A stretch of 64,000 bases of DNA. Source: Methanocalculus natronophilus. Its GTDB lineage: Archaea > Halobacteriota > Methanomicrobia > Methanomicrobiales > Methanocorpusculaceae. The notes beneath the pieces were generated by a model, which saw only the letters and a program-made list of their open reading frames with translations, was not told the origin of the DNA and did not search any database. The stretch lies in the NCBI RefSeq assembly GCF_038751955.1, contig NZ_JBCEXH010000008.1, positions 1-64,000 of the forward strand. The letters are read 5' to 3'. A program made the position numbers and the translations under genes. How positions within the stretch are numbered: the stretch's first letter is position 1; the number at the start of each line of letters is the position of its first letter. Positions 34,425-42,363 of this stretch are shown here, one piece after another.

Positions 34425-34496
34425 CGGATCCACCGGGAATCGAACCCGGGTCCTTGGGTTCGAAGCCCAAGAGGATATCCTCTACCCCATAGATCC
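34425..34496 (-). tRNA. tRNA-Arg (anticodon TCG)
   Basis: On the minus strand acceptor GGATCTA pairs with TGGATCC (one T-G wobble), with discriminator G. The anticodon stem TTGGG/CCCAA encloses CTTCGAA with anticodon TCG. The T arm is CCGGG-TTCGATT-CCCGG. Length is 72 bases; CCA is not encoded. Confidence 0.92.
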
Positions 34497-34592
34497 ACGC
34501 TTGTGTATACAGATGTGACTGTATATTATATAGCACTGTGCCGCACGGTCTCTTCCGGCATTCTTTTTCTTCTCATCCACCCATTACTGATC

Positions 34593-35033
34593 ATGATCTT
34601 ATCTGCGGCAGTGATCAAAAGCAGGCTTGCCGATGACAGCAGAAACGGCGATCTCGTGATCCGCCCATTCGGACAATCCTGCCTCCAGCCCGCCAGTTAT
34701 GATCTGAGAGTTGCTGACGAGGCTCTGCTCATCCGGGGGCAGTGTAATCTTGTCCCAACCCTTGAATGGGTGGAGCTCCCCTCAGACATCGCCGCCACAC
34801 TACGCACCAGATCATCCTTTGGGCGGCGCGGCATTCTCCTTGGCGCAGGATATGTGGATCCCGGGTTCCGCGGACAGCTCACCCTCTGCTGCACCAACAT
34901 GGGTACAGATGACATTCTTGTTGCAGAAGGAGATCGGATCGTCCAGATGATCTTCCATGCAGTCGATGGAGGAGACGAAGTCTACACTGGCAGGTACCAG
35001 GATAGCAGCGGGGTTGTCCATGCGAGAGAGTGA
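34593..35033 (+). CDS. dCTP deaminase/dUTPase-family nucleotide hydrolase
   Basis: A trimeric jelly-roll enzyme family that removes dCTP or dUTP and provides dUMP for thymidylate synthesis. The 146-residue protein has LQPASYDLRV, the TRSSFGRRGI substrate motif and AGYVDPGFRGQLTLCCTN. It is shorter than typical Dcd (about 190-200), missing part of the C-terminal region, so either a compact Dcd or a dUTPase-like member is possible. I chose the ATG at 34593; the frame is open to 34503. It overlaps the next gene by 14 bases. Confidence 0.82.
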   Translation: MILSAAVIKSRLADDSRNGDLVIRPFGQSCLQPASYDLRVADEALLIRGQCNLVPTLEWVELPSDIAATLRTRSSFGRRGILLGAGYVDPGFRGQLTLCCTNMGTDDILVAEGDRIVQMIFHAVDGGDEVYTGRYQDSSGVVHARE

Positions 35034-35979
35034 TCCCGGAACCGAGCGGAAATGCCTGGAAATTCTTCGTATACTGGGCGAATCGCGTGAACCGATGGGG
35101 GCAAAACACCTCTCAGAGCGGATGGCAGAACAGGGCTTTATCCTCTCTGACCGTGCTGTCCAGTATTATCTCCATCACCTGGATGAGGTTGGTTTTACCA
35201 AAAAGATTGGAAACCGCGGACGGGTGCTCACAAAACTCGGCATGGCAGAGAGTGAAAGCGCACTTGTTGGAGACCGGATAGGTTTTGTCATCGCCAAACT
35301 TGAGCGTTTGGCCTTCAGGAGCACATTCAACCCCGACACCTGTACAGGCGATGTCGCGTATAACCTCTCCTTTGTCAGAAACGACGACCTGGACAGGGTT
35401 CGCCAGTCTTTTGACGAGGTCATCTCATCAAAACTCGGCTTCTTCAACACCTATGCCGAATCCGAAAATGACCCCCGTATCCCAAAAGACCATACCGGCA
35501 TCATCACGGTCTGCAGCATCACAATGGATGGAATCTTCCAGCATCATGGCATACCTGTCAGGATGGCATACGGCGGGTGTCTCAATCATACAGGCGGGAC
35601 CCCAGCCCGCTTTCTCCACCTGATCGGCTACCGGGGCACAACCCTTGATCCTCTTCAGCTGTTCATATCTGCCGGCATGCCCTCAATAGGCGAGTACATG
35701 CAGACGAAAAACGGTGTCTGCCTTGCCAATATCAGGAACATCCCCCAAGGCGCGGTTCAGTCAGCTGAGGAGATCATGGCTTCCATGCGGAAGAACGGCT
35801 TCCACCTGCCAGCTGCAGTCGGATCAGGGATACTTGGCATTCCCCATGAACCCTACCAGTCGTCTATCATCATCTACAGCGGCATGAACCTGGTCGGCCG
35901 GGCATATGAATCAGGTATCAGGATCAAAACCGAGATAGGCGCAGGAACACTGCCGATAGCACGTATTCTGTCTGGCTAG
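35020..35979 (+). CDS. NrpR-family transcriptional regulator
   Basis: Euryarchaeal nitrogen-response repressor family that senses 2-oxoglutarate. A winged-helix domain (residues 1-80: CLEILRILGESREPMGAKHLSERM, SDRAVQYYLHHLDEVGFTKK) precedes one NrpR regulatory domain (DUF128) with SFVRNDDLDRV, GIITVCSITMDG and GRAYESGIRIKTEIGAGTLPI. With a single regulatory domain it resembles NrpRI of species with split proteins. The ATG at 35020 fits the family; the open frame begins at 34957. Targets such as glnA or nif genes are not in the window. Confidence 0.88.
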   Translation: MRESDPGTERKCLEILRILGESREPMGAKHLSERMAEQGFILSDRAVQYYLHHLDEVGFTKKIGNRGRVLTKLGMAESESALVGDRIGFVIAKLERLAFRSTFNPDTCTGDVAYNLSFVRNDDLDRVRQSFDEVISSKLGFFNTYAESENDPRIPKDHTGIITVCSITMDGIFQHHGIPVRMAYGGCLNHTGGTPARFLHLIGYRGTTLDPLQLFISAGMPSIGEYMQTKNGVCLANIRNIPQGAVQSAEEIMASMRKNGFHLPAAVGSGILGIPHEPYQSSIIIYSGMNLVGRAYESGIRIKTEIGAGTLPIARILSG

Positions 35980-38033
35980 ATCCAGGTGATCCCGCCATCG
36001 CCCTCTTCCGGCTCGTTCTCTGATCCGGATCGCTCACCGATAACAACAAACTTGGATCTGCCTTTTATCCCATCCCGGGGGCGTGGATGGCTGTGAGGTG
36101 TCCGATCCCCTCCCACACTGTCCTTTGGGGTGGGGTGGCCGCCAATACGCAGGTGTGCACCCCCTCCTCCTGCGTATGCAGAATCACTGGGTCGTTTCGC
36201 AGAATCTGGTGCAACACCCTTTCCCATCAGGACATCGTCACGCGGACGGGATGCTCTTCTATGGATAGTGATGGCTTCCCCATCAAAAGCCCGATCATCG
36301 GGGCGGGAGAAGTGTGACTTCAGGGCTATTGCCTTTGCCTCAAACGTATCATCCCTTGCCCTGATGTTCTCGGGGAGTGAGAACGGCCCATCAGTTGTGT
36401 CAGGGGGCATCCTGCCCTTCTCAACAGGTGTCTGCCCAATACGGATCGCCTGTGGATCCATTGTCCCGTCACGTGGCCGGATCCCGCCACCCACAGCTGT
36501 CTGGCGTGATATATCTGCAACTTCTGTTGCCTGCCTGCCGGGAAGTGTTATCTTTCTGGCGGGAGCACTATCCTCTCTTTCGGGAAGTGAAACCTCACCA
36601 CCCGCAAAAACACCATCGTCTTCCACGGGATGATAGACCGGCGAACCTTCATCTGCCACCGGGGTCGGGGCTACACCAGTATCCTGCACAAACTCAACCC
36701 GATCGTCCTGATCTTCTGCTTCCCAGACATTCTCCTGCTGCAGGAGCGCAGCCCGCTCAGCCCGTTCTCTTGCTTTCCGCTCCAGCTCTTCCCTCTTCTG
36801 GAGTATCTCCTCCTTCTCCCGCCTGCTCTCCTCATGGCGGATCATCTCTTCCTCCATCTCTTCGAGATGGGCTTGCCGGATCTCTCTGAGCTCGTTGATA
36901 CGGGGAATATTTTTGATCCCTGCCAGCACGATGATCACGCCGACATATTTCGTGTTTATCACGGGATAATCGCCAGCCCGCATCTCAAGGCCGGTGATAT
37001 TTCTGTCGATCCATTTCCGCACGTTCTGGAATCCCTTCATCGAGAGCTCATCTGTTGGCCCTGCAATCAGGACAAGTGCCTTCTCAGCGCTCGTCAGATC
37101 GCATGGAACCGAGATCTCCTGGTATATCGCCCGTTTGGCAAGTTCAACAACCCGTGATGCACGCATGTGCCCTTCTTCAAAAGATGAATGATTTCTCCGG
37201 AATTTATTGAGAAAACAAAACTTTGGCCTTGAGATGATCTCTGTCGAATACCCGATGGCAACCATCCCCATTCCGGCGATGGTATTGATCACCTCACCCG
37301 CATCAAGAACGACTTCAGCAACCGGTTTTCCCCCCTCAACAAACTCACCAGCCCTGAGAAGAAGCCCGAAGCGCCGGGCAAGCCTCTCATTTAAAAGCCG
37401 GTTTGCTTCGCGGGGGTTCAATGAAGCCGTATCCGGATTTTGTTCCAGAACTGCCTCATCATCCTGTTCCGGATCATCTGTCTCATCATCAAAACCGTCA
37501 TTCTGAATCCGCTCAAGCCTGAGCATCTCGGTCGCAATCTTCCGGTACCAGGTCTCGTTATCAAAGAGAATACAGCCGTCGACAACCGGCTCGATCACAT
37601 CTATCTGATCAGCTGCCCGTGCCGAGATCCGTTTCCCTTCATTTCTGAGGGGAAGGGTGAGGATAGTAATCACCGGCTCATAGAATGAATCACGTATCTT
37701 TTGGACAATGAGCGGAACCGCGTCAGCATGCCGTCCTCCAAGCCCGGTACAGATAATTACAGCATCAATCTCGATGGTTGTGCTCTGCTGAATATGCTGG
37801 ATCATCTCGGCAATATCCAGGATCTCGCCATCAGCTGCCATGTCATCTTCATGAAAAGAAGGAAGGACGATCCGCTCGGAATGGGGAATATGCCGGAGCT
37901 CCCTGATACTTGATATATCAGTATCTATTGCTAATGTCCAGACACTATGCGTTCCGCTTCGTGTGTCATGTTCATGGAGGGTGTCGGCGATCCGCGATCC
38001 TGCTCCGCCAAGTCCGATGATGAGCGCTTTCAT
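35976..38033 (-). CDS. Tubulin/FtsZ-superfamily protein (CetZ-like) with coiled coil and repeat tail
   Basis: The N-terminal region has a tubulin/FtsZ-type GTPase core. From the TTG at 38042, the T1 loop GLGGAGSR is at residues 10-17 and a degenerate T4 loop TGLGGRHADAVP is at 99-110. The CetZ-like TLPLRNEGKRISARAADQ is at 129-146, followed by GCILFDNETW, and the T7-like LDAGEVINTI is at 246-255. Residues 385-437 are a charged coiled coil. From about 487 to 668 the tail has degenerate ~19-residue repeats (RPRDD..F..KAI). The strong ATG is 38033; a TTG at 38042 is an alternative. It ends four bases into the NrpR gene. A cell-shape or motility role is only inferred. Confidence 0.78.
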   Translation of the reverse strand: MKALIIGLGGAGSRIADTLHEHDTRSGTHSVWTLAIDTDISSIRELRHIPHSERIVLPSFHEDDMAADGEILDIAEMIQHIQQSTTIEIDAVIICTGLGGRHADAVPLIVQKIRDSFYEPVITILTLPLRNEGKRISARAADQIDVIEPVVDGCILFDNETWYRKIATEMLRLERIQNDGFDDETDDPEQDDEAVLEQNPDTASLNPREANRLLNERLARRFGLLLRAGEFVEGGKPVAEVVLDAGEVINTIAGMGMVAIGYSTEIISRPKFCFLNKFRRNHSSFEEGHMRASRVVELAKRAIYQEISVPCDLTSAEKALVLIAGPTDELSMKGFQNVRKWIDRNITGLEMRAGDYPVINTKYVGVIIVLAGIKNIPRINELREIRQAHLEEMEEEMIRHEESRREKEEILQKREELERKARERAERAALLQQENVWEAEDQDDRVEFVQDTGVAPTPVADEGSPVYHPVEDDGVFAGGEVSLPEREDSAPARKITLPGRQATEVADISRQTAVGGGIRPRDGTMDPQAIRIGQTPVEKGRMPPDTTDGPFSLPENIRARDDTFEAKAIALKSHFSRPDDRAFDGEAITIHRRASRPRDDVLMGKGVAPDSAKRPSDSAYAGGGGAHLRIGGHPTPKDSVGGDRTPHSHPRPRDGIKGRSKFVVIGERSGSENEPEEGDGGITWI

Positions 38034-38231
38034 ACGGGACAATCCACCTCTGCAGAAAAAACCCGGATACTATTCTGCATGGTACAAATAGTATTATCCC
38101 CAGAACATAAAGCCTTTCAGTTCTTCCTTCCTGATCCTTTAGCCAGATTTTCAGTTTCTTCCTCATTTCCAGGAACTTATTTTCTACCTGGAACCACTGC
38201 CCCAAAAGTAAATGATAATGATTATAAGCAT

Positions 38232-38249
38232 GTGTGTGAAAATACACAC
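38232..38249 (+). promoter_or_regulatory. Inverted repeat before the mer ribosome binding site
   Basis: GTGTGT-N6-ACACAC can form a six-base-pair hairpin two bases before the GAGGTGA ribosome binding site (38251-38257) of mer. It may be an operator or an RNA hairpin affecting translation. Confidence 0.45.
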
Positions 38250-38264
38250 TGAGGTGAAATTACC

Positions 38265-39251
38265 TTGAGCTATGGAATTGAATTCGTGCCTGGAAACCTC
38301 TCTGTCAAGCAGGTAGTAAACTACTGCAAACTTGCAGAGACGAAAGACATCGACTATGCCTGGATCACCAACCACTACAACAATCGTCACTGTTACCCGA
38401 TTCTTGCTGCCATTGCGCAGGCAACTGACGAGATAAAGATGGGACCTGGCATCATGAACGCCTTTACCGACACACCAGCGGCAATGGCCTCGTTCTCCTG
38501 TACATTAAACGAGATTTCAGATGGACGTGCAATCCTTGGTATCGGTCCGGGTGACCTGTCCACACTCCCAAAACTCGCAATTGACCCCTCAAAACCCGTC
38601 AGCAAACTCAAAGAGGCTGTCATTCAGATCCGCGCACTCTGTGCCGGAGAGGAGGTTAATAAACAGGGTCTTGAGTTCTTCGACTATGACGGTGCAAAAC
38701 TCACCGGTGTCCAGCTCCCCGGCAAGAAGGGAATCCCGATCTACATCGGTGCCCAGGGGCCAAAAGTCCTCGAACTTGCAGGAGAAATGGGTGATGGCGC
38801 GCTTATCAACGCATCAAACCCAAAAGACTTCGAAGCAGCAATCCCGATCATCAACGCAGCATGCGAAAAGGTCGGCAAGAAGAAATTCGACATTGGTGCC
38901 TACACCGCCATCTCAGTTGATGATGACGTAAAGAAAGCGCGCAATGCAGCCAAGATCGTTGCTGCCTTCATTGCAGCAGGATCGCCACCGGCAATCCTTG
39001 AGCGCCACAACCTTGACATGGGCAATGTTGAAAAGATCAAAGCTGCACTTTCAAAATTCGACTTTAAGACCGTTGGAGGCCTCGTTGGCGATGCAGAAAT
39101 TGATGCATTCACCATTGCAGGAACTCCGGATGACGTCAAACAGAAATGTGACGACCTGGTTGCATCCGGTGTCACACAGGTCATCTTCGGATCTCCACTT
39201 GGACCTGACATGGTCAAATCGATCCGTCTCCTCGGCAAGTACGTTGTATAA
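38265..39251 (+). CDS. mer: F420-dependent methylenetetrahydromethanopterin reductase
   Basis: Reduces methylene- to methyl-tetrahydromethanopterin with reduced F420, between Mtd and the Mtr complex. The 328-residue protein is a bacterial-luciferase-like F420 enzyme: YGIEFVPGN, AWITNHYNNRH, ISDGRAILGIGPGD and GIPIYIGAQGPKVLELAGE. It starts with TTG at 38265, supported by the GAGGTGA eight bases upstream and by the family start SYGIEFVP; the first downstream ATG would remove conserved sequence. It stands alone, divergent from the tubulin-like gene. Confidence 0.97.
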   Translation: MSYGIEFVPGNLSVKQVVNYCKLAETKDIDYAWITNHYNNRHCYPILAAIAQATDEIKMGPGIMNAFTDTPAAMASFSCTLNEISDGRAILGIGPGDLSTLPKLAIDPSKPVSKLKEAVIQIRALCAGEEVNKQGLEFFDYDGAKLTGVQLPGKKGIPIYIGAQGPKVLELAGEMGDGALINASNPKDFEAAIPIINAACEKVGKKKFDIGAYTAISVDDDVKKARNAAKIVAAFIAAGSPPAILERHNLDMGNVEKIKAALSKFDFKTVGGLVGDAEIDAFTIAGTPDDVKQKCDDLVASGVTQVIFGSPLGPDMVKSIRLLGKYVV

Positions 39252-39301
39252 GCAGGTCATTTGTATAATCTTCCTGATCGTCAGGAAAATTCATACATCT
39301 C

Positions 39302-39316
39302 TCACATTTTTTTTTC
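39302..39316 (+). terminator. T-run after mer
   Basis: A run of T's (CATTTTTTTTTC) about 50 bases after the mer stop fits an archaeal T-tract terminator. It is also close to the promoter of the next gene. Confidence 0.5.
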
Positions 39317-39352
39317 AAAAATCTTTAAAGCGTTATCTGATAATGGTGTAGT

Positions 39353-40297
39353 GTGTCCCTCTTCTCCTGTATTGAGATCCACTCCGCACCCTCGCCCATC
39401 CAGTACCGGAGGGAGTATGCAACCGGTCTCTGCTGCCGCATAAGCCCGTATAGGGGTGTCAGGGGGATAAACGCACACATTGACTCACTCGCATACCAGT
39501 ATGAGGCAGCTGGCTGCCCTTTCTGCAGATCACAGATCTTTGAGGCAACAGAACCCTTTTCAGATGGAGAGTGGATAACCCGGGGAGAGAGCGTCACGCT
39601 CCCAAACCGTTACCCGTATGCCGACCTGCATACCGTCACTATCATCACCGAAGCGCATATGGCGCCATCATTTTCTGCCCGCCAGCTCTCAGATGCTCTT
39701 GCTGGTTCAGCCACATCTCTTGTAGACTATCCGGGCTACCCATCCATCAACTGGAACTTCCTACCCTCTTCCGGCGCAAGCCTGCTCCACCCGCATCTCC
39801 AGGGTATTGCTGATCCAATGCCCACCGCACTCTGCATGCGCTATCTTGAGGCATCTGCACACACAGCAGACGGGGATTACTGGGAACTCTTCTGTGAAGA
39901 AGAACTCCATGGAAGCAGGCATCTCTTTGGGGAGTTGCTTGGAGAAGAACCAGTCTGGTTTGCCTCACCTGTGCCAATTGGCGAATGTGAGATCCGGGGC
40001 ATCCTCCCGGTCAGGACAATCGCAGAGTTTCTCTCGATAACAGACAGGTTTGCAACTGATCTCGAAAGAATCATCAGCCTGTACCGGGGGCTTGGATTCT
40101 ATGCCCTGAATATGGGTATCTTCTTCCAGAAGACCGGATCGTCTGGTGAGAGAGGGATGCATGCATTCTCTTCGATAATTGCACGAATCAATCCAAACCC
40201 GGATGCAATCAGTGACTCGGCTTTTATGGAGCGTATATCGGGAGAACCAATTGTCATGACACTCCCAGAAGATATTCCCGGATATCTTAATCCCTGA
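39353..40297 (+). CDS. GalT-like hexose-1-phosphate uridylyltransferase/HIT-superfamily protein
   Basis: A 314-residue protein like galactose-1-phosphate uridylyltransferase. The zinc-binding CPFC is at 55-58; LPNRYPYADLHTVTIITEAH resembles the FENRYP.F..HEVIVE..H segment; and the nucleophile motif HPH is at 146-148 in LLHPHLQG. It starts with GTG at 39353. The exact sugar or nucleotide is unknown, and GalE/GalK genes are not adjacent. An AP4A-phosphorylase-type role is a second option. Confidence 0.75.
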   Translation: MSLFSCIEIHSAPSPIQYRREYATGLCCRISPYRGVRGINAHIDSLAYQYEAAGCPFCRSQIFEATEPFSDGEWITRGESVTLPNRYPYADLHTVTIITEAHMAPSFSARQLSDALAGSATSLVDYPGYPSINWNFLPSSGASLLHPHLQGIADPMPTALCMRYLEASAHTADGDYWELFCEEELHGSRHLFGELLGEEPVWFASPVPIGECEIRGILPVRTIAEFLSITDRFATDLERIISLYRGLGFYALNMGIFFQKTGSSGERGMHAFSSIIARINPNPDAISDSAFMERISGEPIVMTLPEDIPGYLNP

Positions 40298-40448
40298 AAG
40301 CAACCGCAAAAGAAATCAGGTTGCAAAAATTCCGGGCAGGCAGTCCGGATTCCCCCCCTCCTCGTCAGAAGGAGGTATGCACAGAACGCTGCTGAAAGCA
40401 GCAGGCTCGTTGAAGTAAACAACTGAAAAAAAAGAAAGAAAGTCTGGT
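40298..40448. terminator. Convergent terminator region between the GalT-like gene and mtd
   Basis: Contains hairpins CCTCCT-N7-AGGAGG at 40357-40375 and GCTGCT-GAA-AGCAGC at 40388-40402. On the mtd strand a T-rich run (complement of 40425-40441) follows the mtd stop. These probably end both transcripts. Confidence 0.55.
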
Positions 40449-41291
40449 TTACTCAGGCTTGGTGATCAGCTTCGTCTTTGAGACGCGGACGCCGTCTTTC
40501 TTGTGGGGCTTCCGGATGACCGAGTCTCCGGCCTTCTCAAGCTCACGTGCCTCTTCACAGAGGATAGCAGCAACCCGCATCATCTCGTGTGCAGATGAAA
40601 CGATCGGGATGTACTTCTCCCACTCTTTGGTCATGAAGCAGCCCTTGACATTGACGTCTGCGACAGCCTGTGCAATCTCGTGTGCTGCACGTGCTTTTGA
40701 AAGTGCATAGGGGTTGACAAACTCGCCGTCGACTGCCCTGTCGCTGGTGACAACAAGCTTTGGAAGAACGAGGTCTGCACCCTTCTTGCCTGCCTTCACC
40801 TGGTCGATGACCTCGTCAAGTGCCAGCTGGAGTTTGGTGAATGCACCGGTGAGGGAAAGAACCTTCACAAGGTTACCGTTGAAGTCTGCCATCTCGACGG
40901 GGTCAAGGAACTCACGGCGGGCACCGATCATGGCGTCAGCCTTCATGATGATGTAGCCGAAGTTGCTGGCTTTCAGGCCCTCGAACTTCTCCTTCTTTGA
41001 GGTTATGTCATCAGTGATCACAACAACCGGGATGCCTGCCTTTGCAAGTTCCTCACGTGCGCTTGTTGGTCCGGGGAGTATGCCGTTTGGTGAGACAACA
41101 ACACAGAAGTCAGGTCCCCATGCCTTCATGTTGGAGACGACACGGTCGATATCATCGGTCTGCATCTTTGTTCCGGAGGTTGCCATGAAGCTTTCCATGT
41201 CTTCACGGTCTGCACGCTCGTCAAGGAGCAGCTCAGCCATGACACCTGAGGCGATATTGCCGAGTTTTGCTATGCCTACTTTTACTACCAT
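40449..41291 (-). CDS. mtd: F420-dependent methylenetetrahydromethanopterin dehydrogenase
   Basis: Reversible step that reduces methenyl- to methylene-tetrahydromethanopterin with F420H2. The 280-residue length and features [64 protein letters not shown] and [20 protein letters not shown] are typical. The ATG at 41291 (MVVKVGIAK) follows AGGTGTTAG; the frame extends further but without homology. It is divergent from tfx across about 145 bases containing a TATA box (TTTATATG, complement of 41344-41351) and a palindrome. Confidence 0.97.
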   Translation of the reverse strand: MVVKVGIAKLGNIASGVMAELLLDERADREDMESFMATSGTKMQTDDIDRVVSNMKAWGPDFCVVVSPNGILPGPTSAREELAKAGIPVVVITDDITSKKEKFEGLKASNFGYIIMKADAMIGARREFLDPVEMADFNGNLVKVLSLTGAFTKLQLALDEVIDQVKAGKKGADLVLPKLVVTSDRAVDGEFVNPYALSKARAAHEIAQAVADVNVKGCFMTKEWEKYIPIVSSAHEMMRVAAILCEEARELEKAGDSVIRKPHKKDGVRVSKTKLITKPE

Positions 41292-41303
41292 AGAACTAAC
41301 ACC

Positions 41304-41319
41304 TCTCAAATATTTGAGA
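41304..41319. promoter_or_regulatory. 16-base palindrome in the mtd leader
   Basis: TCTCAAATATTTGAGA is a perfect palindrome directly before the mtd ribosome binding site and about 25 bases after its likely TATA box, so it covers the expected transcription start region. It could be an operator or a hairpin near the ribosome binding site. Confidence 0.55.
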
Positions 41320-41435
41320 ACACTTCTTTTTTGATAAAAGGGCATATAAACATTTTGAAACTGCTTTTCATACCTGCCAAAAAAAAGTTCCTGTTAGGTA
41401 AAATGTTTAAACTTTGAAGTGAAATATAATACTTT

Positions 41436-41840
41436 ATGAAAGAAGATCTCCTTACCGAGAGGCAGAAGGAAGTCCTCAGGTATCGAAGACAGGGGATGAC
41501 CCAGCAGCAGATAGCCGATCTCATCAGGACCTCAAAAGCAAATGTCTGCACGATAGAAAAATCTGCAACAGAAAATATCAGGCGGGCACGGGAGACGCTT
41601 GAGTTTGTGAACACCCTGGATGCAAAAGAACTCTGCACGATTACGGCTGAAGAAGACCTGCTTGATGCAGTCAATACCATATATGAGGAAGCCGAGCGCT
41701 TTGGCATCAAGGTGCGGTATGATACGGTGACTCTTATTAATCGGGTAAAAGCAGCAAACCCAGAGAAGATCCATGCCCGGTATATCCAGGATTCAATCCA
41801 GGTCTATATCAATGAGAAAGGCGACCTCTTTTTTGAATAG
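41436..41840 (+). CDS. tfx: Tfx-family DNA-binding protein
   Basis: Archaeal helix-turn-helix regulator of 134 residues. The HTH is near the N-terminus (LLTERQKEVLRYRRQGMTQQQIADLIRTSKANVCTIEKSATENIRRA), like sigma-70 region 4/LuxR folds, and is followed by the acidic Tfx C-terminal domain. In Methanothermobacter, Tfx binds downstream of the molybdenum formylmethanofuran dehydrogenase promoter. Here it is divergent from mtd, so control of mtd or other C1 genes is possible but unproved. Confidence 0.88.
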   Translation: MKEDLLTERQKEVLRYRRQGMTQQQIADLIRTSKANVCTIEKSATENIRRARETLEFVNTLDAKELCTITAEEDLLDAVNTIYEEAERFGIKVRYDTVTLINRVKAANPEKIHARYIQDSIQVYINEKGDLFFE

Positions 41841-41899
41841 CCCTGGCAACACCACTCCCAAAACCCAATCACTTTTATAAGCTCTTCCTGTCAATATAT

Positions 41900-42153
41900 T
41901 AGGAAGCCAGATCAGGCTGTCACAGAATGAACCAGGTTTATGCCGATTCATTCTGCGCGAAGAGATCAACCGGCTCTGCTGTTTTCAGGATAGTAACCGG
42001 TACATGCGTGCGAATTATTCGCAGGCTGACGACCATTAGCAGGTCTGATTGACGCGCCGGGCCAACGCACTGTCGAGCCCATTTTCCGGTATCCGGGAAG
42101 CGCGCTTAGGGTCAGGAACTCTTAAGAGAGACTGGGAATCCCGTTTGTGGGAT
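41900..42153 (+). ncRNA. Candidate structured RNA or ribosomal-operon leader
   Basis: About 25 bases after TTTATAA (41874-41880), the sequence forms several strong helices. CAGAATGAA pairs with TTCATTCTG (41923-41955), and TGCGAA-N3-TTCGCA is at 42009-42023. A three-way junction is closed by 42045-42057 with 42100-42115 and contains hairpins GGGC/GCCC (42059-42080) and CCGG/CCGG (42086-42096). A final hairpin ATCCC/GGGAT is at 42138-42153. I looked for RNase P RNA and SRP RNA signatures and did not find them. The ends are approximate. Confidence 0.5.
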
Positions 42154-42310
42154 AAAAAATGACAGTTCTTGAAAGGACGTGCTCTTGAATAATACAACAG
42201 GGCCTCCGTTCTGGAAAAATCGAGCTGGTCTGATCCAGAGATCCTCTTATCCTCCGGCCAACGACTCCCGCCTGTATGCCGTCAAGGTATGGCAGCTGCG
42301 GTGTAGAACG

Positions 42311-42329
42311 GTCTTTTCAGAGAAAAGAC
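42311..42329 (+). promoter_or_regulatory. Hairpin before the L3 gene
   Basis: Perfect eight-base-pair stem GTCTTTTC/GAAAAGAC with loop AGA. It lies in the leader just before the first ribosomal protein gene and could take part in feedback or attenuation. Confidence 0.5.
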
Positions 42330-42363
42330 ATCAAATATCAAGATTTGAAGGATTGAAGAATAC

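Larger units (their letters stand above)
41841..42363. other. Long leader/intergenic region before the ribosomal operon
   Basis: About 520 bases without a protein gene between tfx and rpl3. A strong TATA-like TTTATAA lies at 41874-41880. The sequence after it can form many helices, listed as a candidate ncRNA. Nearer rpl3, a perfect hairpin GTCTTTTC-AGA-GAAAAGAC is at 42311-42329, 34 bases before the L3 start codon. Confidence 0.6.

Noticed and set aside
36130-37157. Long plus-strand frames opposite the tubulin-like gene
   Set aside because: They are antisense shadows of a clear coding region with known motifs; their peptides are low-complexity Pro/Ser/Leu.
41900-42153. RNase P RNA or SRP (7S) RNA
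   Set aside because: I looked for the RNase P conserved regions (such as GAGGAAAGTC and the matching 3' element) and for SRP helix 8 motifs and found neither; the two ends also do not pair.
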